This document shows, piece by piece, positions 9,461 through 21,500 of a stretch of 34,552 nt of DNA. This stretch comes from Haplomitrium mnioides (taxonomy: Eukaryota; Marchantiophyta; Haplomitriopsida; Calobryales). Both the position numbers and the translations under genes were made by a program. The notes under the pieces were generated by a model. That model saw only the letters and a program-made list of their open reading frames with translations. It was not told where the DNA came from and did no database searches. The DNA lies in contig JBNGIS010017722.1 in assembly GCA_049999725.1 (NCBI GenBank), positions 1 through 34,552 of the forward strand, written 5' to 3'. Numbering within the stretch: position 1 is the first letter of the stretch; the number at the start of each line of letters is the position of its first letter.

Positions 9461-11067
9461 TTAGACTTTAGGTTCAATAAATTAAAATTCCTTATAAACA
9501 TATGAAGATTTTTTGTAGCAAATGTTTGATTGTTTTTGTTTTTTGCTTTCAAATCACTCAATATTTGCCCGACTTCGTTGATGCCTACCTAGATGCAAAG
9601 CGTGTCGAATGAGACTTCATCAAGCTGGAGATTAGCATCAAACTATTGAAGCTTAAGTAAGGAGTCCACATTGCACAACTAGTGTCGAATCCAAGTGCAG
9701 CGACTATGATAGTGGCAGAAACAATATGACCATCAGTTGCCAAAAATAGAAAGATAGTGGAGCTAGTCAAGGCTCCAAAAAAGAAGAAACAGGTCATCCT
9801 AAAGAAGAAGCATGTTCTCATACCAATTAGCCAGCCTCCTTCCAATCTCCAGCTAGGTCATCTTCTATGGCTCCTTCGAGCACCTCAGAGGAGGAAGTGG
9901 AGTCAGAGCCAAGGTAGGCTCCAACCTCAAGAGCTAAAAGGCAATTGTACAAGAGGCTACGAACCTTTCAAGAATGAGAGTATGTGGACCCTCAAACTGT
10001 GTCTGAGGAAGACAAAATCAAAATCAAGGAGTTTGCAATCCAACATTGCAGAGTTTGAGATTAAACAACAACTATTCGACTAGAAAATCTTAACCTTCCA
10101 AAACCAGTAATAGATAATTGGAGATCATTCCAAATTTGGAGGTCAAATGAAGATTTTTTGGAGCTTCTAGCGTAAAGAATGGTGATGAACAAATATGGGC
10201 ACAACTTCTTCATTGTTGTAGTGGACTCGAAGTGCTAGTTGAAGGATAAGTTAGAGTTTGATTTGAGAAACTCTGACAAGTATAGGTACGAGATTGCAAG
10301 AGGCAATCACAATGATGTTGCAAGGCAACTTTTAATCACACCATATAGAGCAAAGAGTCCATTGTTGTCGCTCTACAGTTGTTGTGTGTATGTGGGCTTG
10401 ACTCCAATAGAAGCATATATTTTTGCAACGGATGACAACTACGACCAACGATACAGGTTGGAAATGACCTCAATTCAAAAGGCCAAATATTGGTATCAGA
10501 GGTTTATGGAGAATGGGATGGTGTCATTTCTGAAATTAAAAAGAGAGTTGGTCCTAAAGACCTTGGAGATTAAGCCAAAGTGGACTCTTGAGAAGATAGT
10601 TACTTCTAAAGACAATTGGTTCCAGCTTGCATTTCGAAGTGGTGAGCTCTTGGATTTACAATAGAGCATTTTTTCAATGTGGAAGAAGAACACCGTCCAG
10701 GGCCAAAAGCCGAAGGCCAAAGGGTCTTTGAGAATAGAGGACATGAAATGGACACCTTGGAGGTTCTTTTAGGGTCTTTACGATGAAATAAAAATCTTGG
10801 TTTTGAAACATGTTGAAGGTGGAGAGCTTTTGATTGAAGAGATGTCTTGTGAATTAGAGAGACACAAGGTTTTGACGGTGATGGTGAAGTCTTTTTGCTC
10901 AGAGGTGTACTACAAACCATGGGAAGAAATAAGGATGGAGTATCTCGTCCACACCGAAGAGTCCAAGATGTCATTGCTTTATTCAAGTTTTGAGAAATTG
11001 TTAGTAGTTGTTTTTTCTTGTTTCAATTATGATTCTAAATTTGTTTTTAGCTTGGTTCAGAAGGTTC

Positions 11068-11370
11068 AAAAGTCCATGCGCGCATGGACTCTAGAGAGTC
11101 CATGCACAAAAAGACTCTCGATTAGATGCAAGCTTGGACTCAAAAATCCATGTGTGCATGGAACTTCAAGAGTTCATATTTTTTTAGACTCTCGAGAGTC
11201 TAGGCGCGTAGGGACTTTTGTGTCCAATTGTGCAAGAACTCTTAGAGTCTATGCCCACATGGGCTCTTAAGTCCAAGCTCGCTTTGCTCAAGAGTCTTTT
11301 GGCACAAGGACTCTCGATAGTCCATACACATATAGACTCTCAAGATTCCATGCGCGCATGGCAACGTAGT
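11068..11370. repeat. Palindromic minisatellite, A intron 2 (copy M)
   Basis: Holds a perfect 20-base palindrome, AGTCCATGCGCGCATGGACT, at 11071-11090, followed by decayed units to about 11360 (the last good one near 11347-11362). Lies inside intron 2 of gene A, matching the cluster at 28228-28450 in copy P. Confidence 0.85.
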
Positions 11371-12721
11371 CTCTCATTGTTAGTTGCTTAAAGTTTTTGA
11401 CTTTTTTATATAAATCTAACTTGTTTCTTTGTTTTCTTATAGGGCGATAAAACTTTCATGGGGAGTTGGCCAAAAAATTTACAGTCGTTGCTAAAGGGCG
11501 AAAGAAATTAGGGGTCAAAAAAGCCCCCACTCATGAAGATCAGACCCCCACTCTTATCTCTTAGACCTTTGCTTTTCTGCTCCACTGTCAAAAAGAAAGA
11601 GAATAGAAGGCAAGACAATTGAATGAAGCTGCTACCCTTCCAACCAAAGGAGGGTCTCAAGAGTAAGACGAGGACTTAATGTCCTATGTTGATGGACTTA
11701 ACATGGCATTTTATCAAGTCTGCGGGGAGTCTAATGCTTGACAGTTGAAGGGTTTAGTGAAACCAAGTTTAGCTATTATTGATATTCTTTATGGTTAGAA
11801 CCTTAAGGAATGCAACCATGATGATTCAGAACCCTTTTGAAGGATGATATTTTTGATACGGTTTCTTCTTTTGCGGCTGTTACCACTTTTGAGTTTTGGT
11901 CTTTTGTAATTATCCACTCTTCGCAACAATTTGGCTTTGTCGAAGATGCTTTACTGAAGGTTTGTTGTGCCATTGACCACGACGTTTGGTAAGTTGCATT
12001 TTGATTTTTTCATCTACTAGTTTATGTATTTTAATTTTCCTTTTTTTTCCTTTGTCTCATGTGTTTTTTTTTTCTTTCTATAGGGACAAAAGTAATATTC
12101 ATCATTCAGGTGGTCCTAGATCGCTCACGCCCACAAGTACTAAATTGTGGGCTATTAGACAAAGAAGGGCAAGCGGAGCATGAAGCTCTTTAACTTGCAA
12201 GGTGATGATGCCATTAGTCGTCCTCGCTAGATTATGCAAAGTGTGTTCAGTTGCCCGACAGTGTTGGCCAAGCTTAAACATCCAGGAGATGATGCTCTTG
12301 TGAATGTTTACCGAAAGCCCTAGGCTTTGTCTAATTTTTTTCATTGACCATTTAATAACAAAGCAAGATTAGATTTTAGATGTTTGCTCTAGGTCTGGCA
12401 TATGCTTTGTCTGTGCTTTAAAGCTTATACAAAATTGAATTGCAGTACAATCTAATAGATGTCTTCTATCTATATTCCTCAGAGAGTTTTGATGATGGCT
12501 TCTTTGCCATATGATGTGACCAAATTGCATATAGTATATTTGTGTACCACAAAGAGCCTGCTCCTCCTGGTACTACAAGTGCATTTGGTAATTCTATTGC
12601 AATTTACGAGACTGGAAAGTCTTGATAGGGCTCTCTAACAGCTGCAGATGCTGAAGCTTCTCAAGCAATAGATTCAAATAAGACCGTTCTTCTTGAAGAG
12701 GATAGCTGTAGACTAATGTAA

Positions 12722-13671
12722 TTTTTGTGCCCACTAAACTATTTTCCTCATAAAATATTATTTGATTTGTCTTTTTTCTTGTTCCATTCCAAATCCAATT
12801 TAAACATTTTCTTCATGATTCAATTTCTTCTGCAAAAATATTTTTGAACATAACATATTGATTTCTATTAAAATTAGCAATGAAGTCTATGCTTGCATGG
12901 AAGATCCTTGTGTCCAATTACTCGGTAATATGTGCTTATGTGAGCTTCAGATGTTAATACGCGCATGGACTTAAGTTGTTCAAGCTTGCGTGGGCTTTAA
13001 TTCTCCATGAACGCATGGGATTTAGTTGTTCAAGCTAGCGTGGGCTTTAGTTGTCCAAACCCGCATTGGTTTTCATACTCTTTTTCACAATTTTTCTCAA
13101 ACAAACCTCTTGCGTCTGCACATTTGGATTGTAGTTCAAAGTTCTTGCACATGAGAGCCTCAATATTCCTAGTGTGTCTGAGCTTCAGCATTCCAAGTGC
13201 AAAGTTGCTTCAACAGTCTCTACATGCATAAGCTTTAAGACTATGATTCAAAGTTATTACGCGCCTAAACATGTTTTTTGATTGAATATGTTTTTGATAA
13301 ATTTGAATGTTTTCATCAATTTTTGAAAATAGTGATATCATTGTTAGTTTTGAAAATATTTAACAACAAATGTCATGTATATTTTGTATATTTTTTGTTT
13401 GGTGATGCTCATGCTTTTTAAAGAGGAAATTATAAAAGAAGTTTTGATAGTATTCTCATAAGAAGATTTGTTTTGAATGTATTGTGAACTTTAAATAAGC
13501 AATTTTGATGTATAAAATTATATTTGTTTTTGCAAAAGAGCATTACTAGCATCAAATTCATGATTTGGGATGCTAAAATTTCACAGTTGGTTTTTGAGAA
13601 CAAAAAATGAAATAAGAACCTAGTAGGGTTCTTGGTTCGAAGGTTCTTGGTTCAAATTAATGGTTGTTATA
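12722..13671. other. 3' flank of gene A (copy M) with palindromic units
   Basis: No gene seen. Decayed palindromic units occur at about 12885-13270 (ATGCTTGCATGGA, GCGCATGGACTTAAG, ACGCATGGGA). From about 13280 to 13665 the sequence is AT-rich and matches the reverse complement of about 27295-27690 in copy P, ending in GGTTCTTGGTTC...GGTTGTT. Both copies stop matching at the same place (about 13670 and 27292), so this may be the true end of the element on the gene A side. Confidence 0.6.
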
Positions 13672-14326
13672 ATTGTAATGATTCTCAAAATGTTTATCTA
13701 GCCTCTCAATTTGAAGCTCACTAGCTAAAAGAAGATGTTCGAGTAGAATGTATGCTTTTTATATGTCAAGCAATCTATGATGGAGCATCTAAGCCGTGAG
13801 AAGGGACTTTTTCACATCACACCAAATACAGACACAAATTTGGCAACCTACATGATGTGTAAGCATAAATGTTTATTTGTGTTGTTGCATTGCTCGACCC
13901 AAAGGGTAGACCATTTTGGATTGGCAAAGTCTTCAAAAAAATTTCATTTGATGAGAAAGAACCTCCCAACCCAAAATAAGTACATGTTCAGTAGTTTGCA
14001 TGTGAGGCTGAGGATGCAATTTCTGGACAATCCTTTCTAGAAAAAAAAACGTCAACAAAAGGAAAATGTAAATCCAAGTTATATATTGATGTACTTGATG
14101 CAACACAAATCAAGATTTTGTATTTTGATTTTTCTTCTCACAAAAAAAAGGCCTATTTGAAGAAAGCCACTCAAGTTATCATTTATTTAAGTATGAAAGA
14201 CAAAAGACAATCAAACCAAACCTGTTTGAAAGAGATTCAATCAACAATATCAACAATAAGTTAGACCATGCTAATCTTGATGAATATTTTGAAGTTGAAT
14301 CCAAAGAAGTTGATACAAGTGACTAA
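13672..14326 (+). pseudogene. Gene T, 3' end of exon 2 (copy a)
   Basis: A 5'-truncated piece of T exon 2 on the plus strand, lined up with 33945-34552 and 23760-24375. Reading across frames gives NDSQNVYLASQFEA, a C-terminal module around LDPKGRPFWIGKVFKKISFD, FACEAEDAISGQSF, and an acidic tail ending YFEVESKEVDTSD with stop TAA at 14324-14326. Copy b ends similarly (LEANYKEVDISG). The GRPFWI-KV module could be a small chromatin- or DNA-reading beta domain, judged from pattern only. Several stops and frameshifts. It directly abuts the end of copy M, in the orientation opposite to the T gene of that copy. Confidence 0.7.
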
Positions 14327-15242
14327 AGATATTTCAAAACCCCATTGCTTATTGTATATTTTCAATTCTGTTGCAATTTAAGCTTATTTATAAAGTACCC
14401 AAGAATTTTAGTCACAAAATTTTCAAAATTTATATGCTACCTTGAACTTTTTAGTACAAAACAGTCCCATTTCATTTTAATCATATATGAATGAAACTTT
14501 AACATTTAATCATAATCTTCATTTGGTTTGTGAAATGTTTTCTGATCCAAAATATAATCACATTTTTTCCTTTTGTATTGTTTGCTAGAAGAGTTTAATG
14601 TTTTGGTACTGCTTCATCTACCAAAATTGAATACTTAGTCTTTTGCTGGCATGGACTTTGATGTAAAACTTGAAACCTTTGGAGCGCTTTAACTCTGATG
14701 TAGAGCTTTGAACCCCTTTTACTCTTAGATTTTGATTCAAAAAATGAAATCATAAGCGTGCCTAGAGCTTGTTGTGGAAAACATAACCTTAAGCGCATTT
14801 AGACTTGGATCTAGAAGTCTGATGTGCAAGTCAAAATCTCATGGGTGTATAGACTCTGTTATAAAACTCAAAACCTTTGTTGAGCATACTTTTTGTTGAC
14901 AAGTGCTCAGATGTAGACTTTGGTGTGAAATTCAAAGCCTTTCACATGTACAGACTCTAATACATGTGCCTGAACCTTGTAGAACTTAGACTCTAAATTG
15001 CTCAAAGACTCTCTTGTGGAACTCAAAACCTTTTGTTTCAGAGACTTTGGTCTAAAACTTAGAGCTCGCTACCTGTTTAGACTCTGAAGTATATTTGTAA
15101 ATCCACCAACCTTTTTGATTTTGAACTATGACTCCATTGCATACATGAATCTTTAAATTGTAAAAGATTTTGAATTGCTGAAACCTTCTAAAACATGACC
15201 ACTTTACTATTTATGCACATGGATTTTGAACTACAAATGAAG
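14327..15242. repeat. 3' tail of gene T (copy a) with degenerate repeats
   Basis: No gene seen. The first 250 bases are AT-rich and partly match 24400-24640 behind copy b. From about 14640 to 15110 a loose repeat of about 50-60 bases recurs, with wording close to GACTCTGATGTAAAACTCAAAACC. It is a more diverged relative of the palindromic units. A LINE interrupts the tail at 15254. Confidence 0.55.
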
Positions 15243-15253
15243 GCTTCCTTCTT
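15243..15253. repeat. Target-site duplication of the LINE, left copy
   Basis: GCTTCCTTCTT occurs here and again, identically, at 16786-16796, at the two ends of the LINE fragment. Removing the LINE with one copy restores a continuous repeat tail. Confidence 0.85.
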
Positions 15254-16785
15254 CTTTTTTTCTTTTTTTTTTTTTGACCGAAAGTTAACAACTTTATTAA
15301 CTTTCAAGCATCAAGGGAACAACTGCGGCCAGCAATCAGGCCGAGCGGCAAAAACAGCAACCCTTCAATCCCTTTCGGGATCAAGCCTAGTAAACCACAG
15401 CAGGCCTATACCCTCAATCCAGATTACTACTAACATCCAGATTCCAGTAAACATTGTCTTCATCACGGATACAGAGAAAATGCCTAGCTCCCCAGGTTCT
15501 GTCAAAGGTTTCCAGAATTTTTTCTCTCTTATCTTCACTTTGAGCCTTCCTCCAGTTTCTACATGCATCGTGCCAAGCTTACCTTCCATACTCAATCAGT
15601 CTCCTCCATATTTTCTTCTTTAAACAGTACATGTCCATGTACAACTTCTCAAACACTGCAGCATTCCTAGAGAGCCATATAGAGTACAGTACAATTCCTC
15701 TTAGAAGGGACTAGATCTCTTTAACTATGGCCAGGGCCTTTGGAGTTCTGTCACCTATGATGCATTGCTGCCATGTTGGCTTCCACCTTTTGGAGTTCCC
15801 CCAAACAGCAAACACTAGTCTGTTAATGATATTCCCTGCCCATTTCCAGATAGTGCTGATCCTAGGGCAAAGCCAGAAATAGTGAATGATATCTTCCAGA
15901 GAATCCTCCTTGCAGCAAACACATCTTACATCAATCTCATAACCAGGCTTTTCTGTCTTTTTTCTGAAACTCCCTACTTACACACCTCTTTGGACAATAA
16001 GCCACATTAAAGTAGCCTCTTTAGCTGCTCTGCTCGTCACCCATATATCAGTCCATCTGGAGGAGTATTTGGAGTCGATCGAGCCCTGTGCTTTCCAGCG
16101 TTCCAGAACCGGAGTGATAGTTGATGGTCGGTCCAGGATGAACCGACGGCCTTTCTTGGTCGAATAGCTACTGAGGGGTGAATTATCTTTCCATACCCAC
16201 ATTCCAGGGTCCCAATCTCCCTCTCCAATAACCGAGCCAAGTAATTTATACTCGTTATTGTGATCTTTTGTCACTATGCAGACTCTCATTTTCCTCATAA
16301 TCACTGAAGGAGGAAGCTGGGGACGAATTCCTTCTACTAACATGGTAGACATTGGTGTGACAAAAAACCATGAGCATGACTGGGTGATATCAGAGGACTG
16401 AGTCATGGTTCCTGCCTTTAGCTCAGTATCAGCACCCCACTGGGCTATTGCGATGGGGTGTGTGTCCAGACCAGATGAGAAGCCTCTAGTCTAGTCTCCT
16501 TTTCTTAAGTGGCCTGGCCCCTCAAGGAGGAGAGAAATCCACCTGTCAGGAATCTTAGCTATCAGGTCATACCGTTTCTGCTCATGCCTTTTGTGAAGCT
16601 GAAACCGTTCCTGCACCTCTGTCCACTCAAGGAATTCGTATGTTTGATGATTCCATAGGTCCCCAATCAGGTTGACCCCTGCGTGAGACCACCTCAAGGC
16701 TGGCCAGCTCTTATTTGACGCCAGCAAAGAATTGTCCCCCTGTTTATTCCACCAGATGTTTATGCTCACAACCTCTTCAATAAAA
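15254..16785 (-). mobile_element. 5'-truncated plant LINE (non-LTR retrotransposon)
   Basis: Minus-strand insertion with a poly(A) tail (seen as a T-rich run, about 15254-15276) and 11-base target duplications on both sides. Coding remnants read from 16769 down: an RT C-terminal region (LRWSHAGVNLIGDLWNHQTY, then a typical sequence up to IPDRWISLLLEGP). Next, a linker and a region with SSRWTDIWVTSRAAKEATL, then, after frameshifts, the zinc-binding module CVCCKED...HYFWLCP of plant LINE ORF2 (zf-RVT type). The endonuclease and most of the RT are absent, as expected from incomplete reverse transcription. Dead on arrival, with later decay. Confidence 0.88.
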
Positions 16786-16796
16786 GCTTCCTTCTT
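16786..16796. repeat. Target-site duplication of the LINE, right copy
   Basis: Second exact copy of GCTTCCTTCTT (see 15243-15253). Confidence 0.85.
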
Positions 16797-17620
16797 GCTT
16801 GAACTTCAAAATAGAGCTCTAAAATCCATGCAAAGTTTGGCTTTGTTAGTTTTTGTGCCTTGGGATTCCAAATTGATTCCCTTGACTTCTGGTTTGCATG
16901 GGTTTTTCTTCAAGTTTTGTATTTATTTTTCAAAAATTAAGTTTTGAGTGGCACCATCTATATGCGCGCATAGAGTATGTGCAACCAAATTTATTTCTAA
17001 ATAACTTATTCTGACATATATTTCAATTTTAAGGCCTCAAAATGTATTCAATAAAAATACAAGCTCTTTGTGAATACAAACCATAATTTTTATACTTTTT
17101 ATCGATTTTGAGATTTCCAATGTTTTCATAAGGCAAAGGAGTCTTCAAGAAGTATATATTGGGGTGTTTTGCTGAAGGATAATTGCAAGGAGTGTAATTC
17201 AGAAATCAGAAATCAGGGATAGAAATCAGAATTGAATTGAAGAGCTCTATTCATTTTTCATGTGTTGAAGCAGAATTAAGAGAGGAGATTGTAGAAATCA
17301 AATAGAAATCTGGTGCCAAGTAGTAGGGACAATTTTTTGAGAAGAAGGAGATCTGATTTCACATTGGTGTTGCTTGAGATGAGGAAAACAATTGCACAAA
17401 GATAGAGAGAACAAATTGCATATGTTGAAGAAGAATCGGTAAGCAAGTATGTGTTTTGTTATCTTCTATTATAAGACCTGAACCTCCTCACACAAAAGCT
17501 CACAAGGTCACAGAAATCTAGTCCATTATCCTAGCAGATAACCTGAATCTTCTGAAACCTAAAACTGTACACAACCTAGACTACATTTGCCTTAAGCAAC
17601 AAGGAAGCAATCTGATCGCC
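16797..17620. other. End of copy a tail, then leader of the copia element
   Basis: No gene seen. 16797-17150 continues the T tail: it includes the palindrome TATGCGCGCATA near 16961-16972 and matches about 25340-25570 behind copy b. From about 17160 the sequence no longer matches copy b and is probably the leader or a degraded 5' end of the Ty1/copia element. I found no repeat of the sequence after the copia coding region, so no left LTR is assigned. Confidence 0.45.
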
Positions 17621-17627
17621 AAAAGGT

Positions 17628-18568
17628 ATGAATCACAATTATAAGATGGCATATGGAATTTCTCAAATAGTCAATGAGAGACTAACACAAAACAGTTATA
17701 ATGTTTGGTCAATCAGAATGAAAAACTTTATAAAAGGGAGAGGATACTGGGACTTCATCACAAGAGATGAAGTTGAGCTGGTGTTAGGCCGTCCCCATCC
17801 AATGAGGAGATGCATGCCTTCAAGACACATATAGAGAAGGTCCATAAGCTATTGTACTGGCTAACCATCAGTGTCGATGACAAGATGATGGGTAATGTGT
17901 TAGCAAGCTAAACACTTAAAGAGGCTTGGGATATCCTAAAGGAGAGACATGCCATCACGTCAGATGCAAGGAAGCTGGTATTGAAAATTGAATTCTCTAA
18001 TCTGTAAAGGAGAAAATGAATATAAATGCTTTTGCCGTGAAGATCAAATCACTAGCTGAGAAGCTAGCAAATGTTGTAGAAGAAGTGAAGGAGAGTGTCA
18101 TAGTGGCAATTTGCTTGAATGGACTTGGTAAAGAATATAAATAGTCCAAAATGACAATGAGAACGAGAGAAGGAACCACATCCTTCTCACAGCTGATTGC
18201 CATGCTAGTGGCAGAAGAACTTGATATTAGAGGAGGTGTCTCAAGTAGTTTAGAACAAGCATTCTATTCTAACATGGGTAGAAGATGAGGAGACAGAAGT
18301 TGTGGTAGGAGTATTGTTGGCAGAGGTCGATCAAATGACATTGCAAAAAATTAGCATTGCCAATCCAACTAATTTGATGGTAGAGGCCAGTTTAGAGGCA
18401 GAGAGAGTAACAGAGGATGTGGAAGCCAAACCACAACATTCATGAGGAGAGTATTACTATTGTAGTAAGCTAGGTCACATGGCAAAGGACTACTACGAAA
18501 AGTAAAATGACATAAGAAACAACAGAGTGCAAGGGAACTATGCAAGTTCCAGCAAGGCAAACAATGAG
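17628..18568 (+). pseudogene. gag: copia gag, degraded
   Basis: Nucleocapsid/capsid part of a Ty1/copia polyprotein. The start region reads LTQNSYNVWSIRMKNFIKG, the usual copia gag opening (YxxWxxxM). Later pieces in other frames include DILKERHAITSDARK, KIKSLAEKLANVVEEVKES and MTMRTREGTTSFSQLIAML, which match the gag (UBN2-like) domain. A single zinc knuckle near 18450-18500 reads YYCSKLGHMAKDYY: two of its Cys positions are Tyr, each one G-to-A change away from Cys. Many in-frame stops. Confidence 0.8.
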
Positions 18569-21500
18569 ATACTATTTATCATGTAACATGGGTATTCATC
18601 TGTAGTATGTGAGAAGCAGAACAATGATAAAGATAAATGGTTTGTCGATTCCGCGTGTTCTAATCACATGACAGACCATGAAGAGTGGTTTAAGGAAACC
18701 ATGAATTTGAGTACACCTAGTTATGTGAAGACATGTGATCTATCTATGTATTCTATCTATCGGATTGGTAGCATACCAATAGTATTGAAGAATGGCAAAA
18801 CAAAGTGCCTATATGACATGATGTATGTGCTAATGATTCAAAAAAATATGATTTCATTTGGACAATATGTAGACCAAAACATGCAGGTTAGGTTTAACCC
18901 TACTGGTGTGTTCATTGAGGATTGGAGAAACAATTGTAGCCTGATCACAAAAGGAAGCAGAAGTGGCAGGATGTTCACATTGGATGTGAGGATGCTTGAA
19001 ATTTTAGAAGCCATGTTTGTACACAATACAAGAGTTGTGTCAGATATAGAGATATGGCAAAAGAGAATTCGGCATGTTAATATGCAAAGGTTAAGGAATA
19101 TGCATAGTTCATGGGTAGTTAGTAGGCTGCCCAAGTTCAAGGTAAAAGGAATGCATAAAATATGTGAAGCATGCGAGTTTGGTAAATAGGGCAAAAGAAG
19201 CATTACCTCATGATGCATATGTCGCAAGGAAGCCAATAGAGGTGATACATTCAAATGTGTGGGGTCCAACAAAAACAGGATCCATTGGTGGGTGTACATA
19301 CTATGTGACTTTTATTGATGATTTTTCAAGAAAATTTTGGATTTATCTCATGAAGAAGAGTGAAGTGTTTGATCACTTCAAACATTTCAGAGCTATGGCA
19401 GAAAAAGAGAAAGGGCAACGTATTAAGTGCATGAGATCTTATGGTGGAGGAGAATATTTCTCCATAGAATTTTGCACAGAGAAAGAATCAAAAGACAACA
19501 AGCATGCAGGTATACACCTCAGCAAAATGGAGTTGTTGAGAACCACCACATAGCAGAGGTGGCAAGAGCATTGTTGAATGAGAAGAATATGCCACATTAT
19601 TAATATGCAGAAGCAATGTCTATTGTTGTTTACATTATGAACCAAACCCTTACAATTGGAGTTTATGGCATGACTCAAGAAGAGAAGTTTACATGGAGAC
19701 GTCCAAACATTTCACATTTGAAAGTGTTTGGTTGCATTGCTTATGTACATATACTAGATGAGACACACAACAAATTAGACCCAAAAGTTGGGAAGTGTGT
19801 CTTTATTGAATATTAAATTGAGCAGAAGGGGTACAAGTGCTATTGTCTTACTACATGAATGTTGAGGGTGAGTAGAGATGTAGGATTTGATGAGTTAAGT
19901 ACTTGGTATAGGCAAAAATCTATTGATGACACAAGCAAGACAAATGGGAAGCAAATTGTGTCAAAACCAACTTAGCAAACTCAAGTATTGAGTGGACCAC
20001 ATGGTGAAGGCAACAACACTAGCAACACTAGTACATGGCAAGGAAGGTTGTGCAGAAATTTGGAGCAACATACTCCAAGTAACTCTCAATTTGAAATGTC
20101 GCTAGGAGAAGGAGGCAGTGGTGATTCTGAAAATGTGGATGAAGAATTGAGATTACTCTCGGCTTCAACATCAAGCCAAAAACAAAAGGAGCAGTAGGTG
20201 CAAAGAATAACTTTGTGCAGAAGTGACATGGTGAAGTATCATGTAGACAAGTTGATACATAAAGGAGTATTTACTGCACATCATGCATATTTGCTGCGAG
20301 TGATCACTGAGAAGAAACCTGTTCTATTTGAGGATGCTATAGAAGATGATAGATGGGAAGTTGCAATGATAGAAGAGATAGAAGCTCTTCACAAAAATCA
20401 GACTTAGGAGCTAGTCAATTTACCTAAAGGGAAGAAAGCCATCGATGCAAATGAGTCTAAAATTGAAGAGGAGTGAAGATGGAAACATAAGTAGGTTTAA
20501 GGTTAGTGGCCAAGGGGTATGCCCAGACTCATGGGATAGATTATGAGGAGACTCTCAACCTTATAGCAGGAATGACAACTATTTGGCTAGTTATAGCATT
20601 GGTTGCATAAAAAAAGTGGACTTTGCAACAAATGGATGTAAAAAAATGCATTTTTGCATGGGGAGCTTAAAGAAGAGGTGAACATGGTACAACCTCCTAT
20701 TTTTGCTGAAATAGAGCATTCAGATCAGGTATGCAAGCTGAGGAAGGTCATTTATGGGTTGAAGTAAGCACCTCGAGCATGGTCTAACAAGATAGGCAAA
20801 TATCTTGTTTCGATGGGCTTCAAGGTATCAAATGTAGACTATTCTCTGTATATAAGGAAAATAGAGAAAGATATGATGCTCATTCTTATTTATGTAGATA
20901 ATTTGATTATGACATGAGAGAGTGAGCAAGATGTTGCTGAAGTGAAGAAATTGTTGCAACAAAGGTTTGATATGAAGGGTCTTGGAGAGTTGAGACATTT
21001 CCTTGGAATTGAGGTAAAAAAAAACAGAACACTGAATTGGATGATTCAAAGGCAGTATGCCTTGGATATGCTAGCCAGACATGGCATGACAAGCTGCAAA
21101 CCGATTGCAACTCCCTTAGATCAGAATACAAAACTGATTGGTCATGAACTAGAGTTGATTGAGGACCCAACAAGGTTCAAGCAGATGGTAGGCAACCTGA
21201 TTTACATCACCATCACCAGACCAGATCTGAGTTATGCTATAGGCATGGTAAGTCAGTTTATGCAGGCACCAATGAAGCAAGATTTGTATGCAGTGCGCAG
21301 GATTTTTTGGCATGTAAAAACTACGCTTCAGTGTAGGCTGTTTTATGATAGCAACAACAGTTTTTAGTTTGCTGGTTTCATAGATGCAGTTTGGGCAAGA
21401 AGTGCTAGTGACATGAGGTCCACTAGTGGTTTTGTATTTTCATTTGGAAGTGTTGGAATGGCCTGGAGCAATAAAAAAAAACCTACATTTTCTTTATCAA

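Larger units (their letters stand above)
8705..12721 (+). pseudogene. Gene A (copy M): four-exon accessory protein of the element
   Basis: Product not recognised. Exon 1, 8705-9064, starts ATG (stop at codon 4) and includes KKFNLGLMVQITIIREEYQA; it ends CAAG before GTAAGA. Exon 2, 9553-11003, starts ITQYLPDFVDAY, then a Lys/Ser-rich linker (APKKKKQVILKKK), one frameshift near 9838, then a long well-kept region (10239-10990) with KDKLEFDLRNSDKYR, ARGNHNDVARQLL and YWYQRFMENGMVSF. Exon 3, 11443-11988, includes EFWSFVIIHSSQQFGFVEDA. Exon 4 starts at 12084 after TCTATAG and ends near LLEEDSCRLM at 12721. Exons 1 and 2 match copy P in phase 0, which supports the splice model. The exon 2 acceptor is AA here and AG in P; the exon 2 donor is TTA-GTAG here and TTG-GTAAG in P. 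The GNH motif followed by Ala and Leu faintly recalls ParB/sulfiredoxin-like folds; that is a guess. Confidence 0.6.

Noticed and set aside
10496-10986. Minus-strand frames of 82 and 126 codons opposite gene A
   Set aside because: Gene A on the plus strand is supported by copy P; these are its shadows.
13280-13665. Terminal inverted repeat matching the far tail of gene T
   Set aside because: I compared it by eye with 16900-17150 and 25340-25600 and found no convincing inverted match; only AT-rich similarity.
15195-15623. Plus-strand open frame of 142 codons
   Set aside because: It runs through the poly(A) tail and 3' end of the minus-strand LINE; antisense noise.
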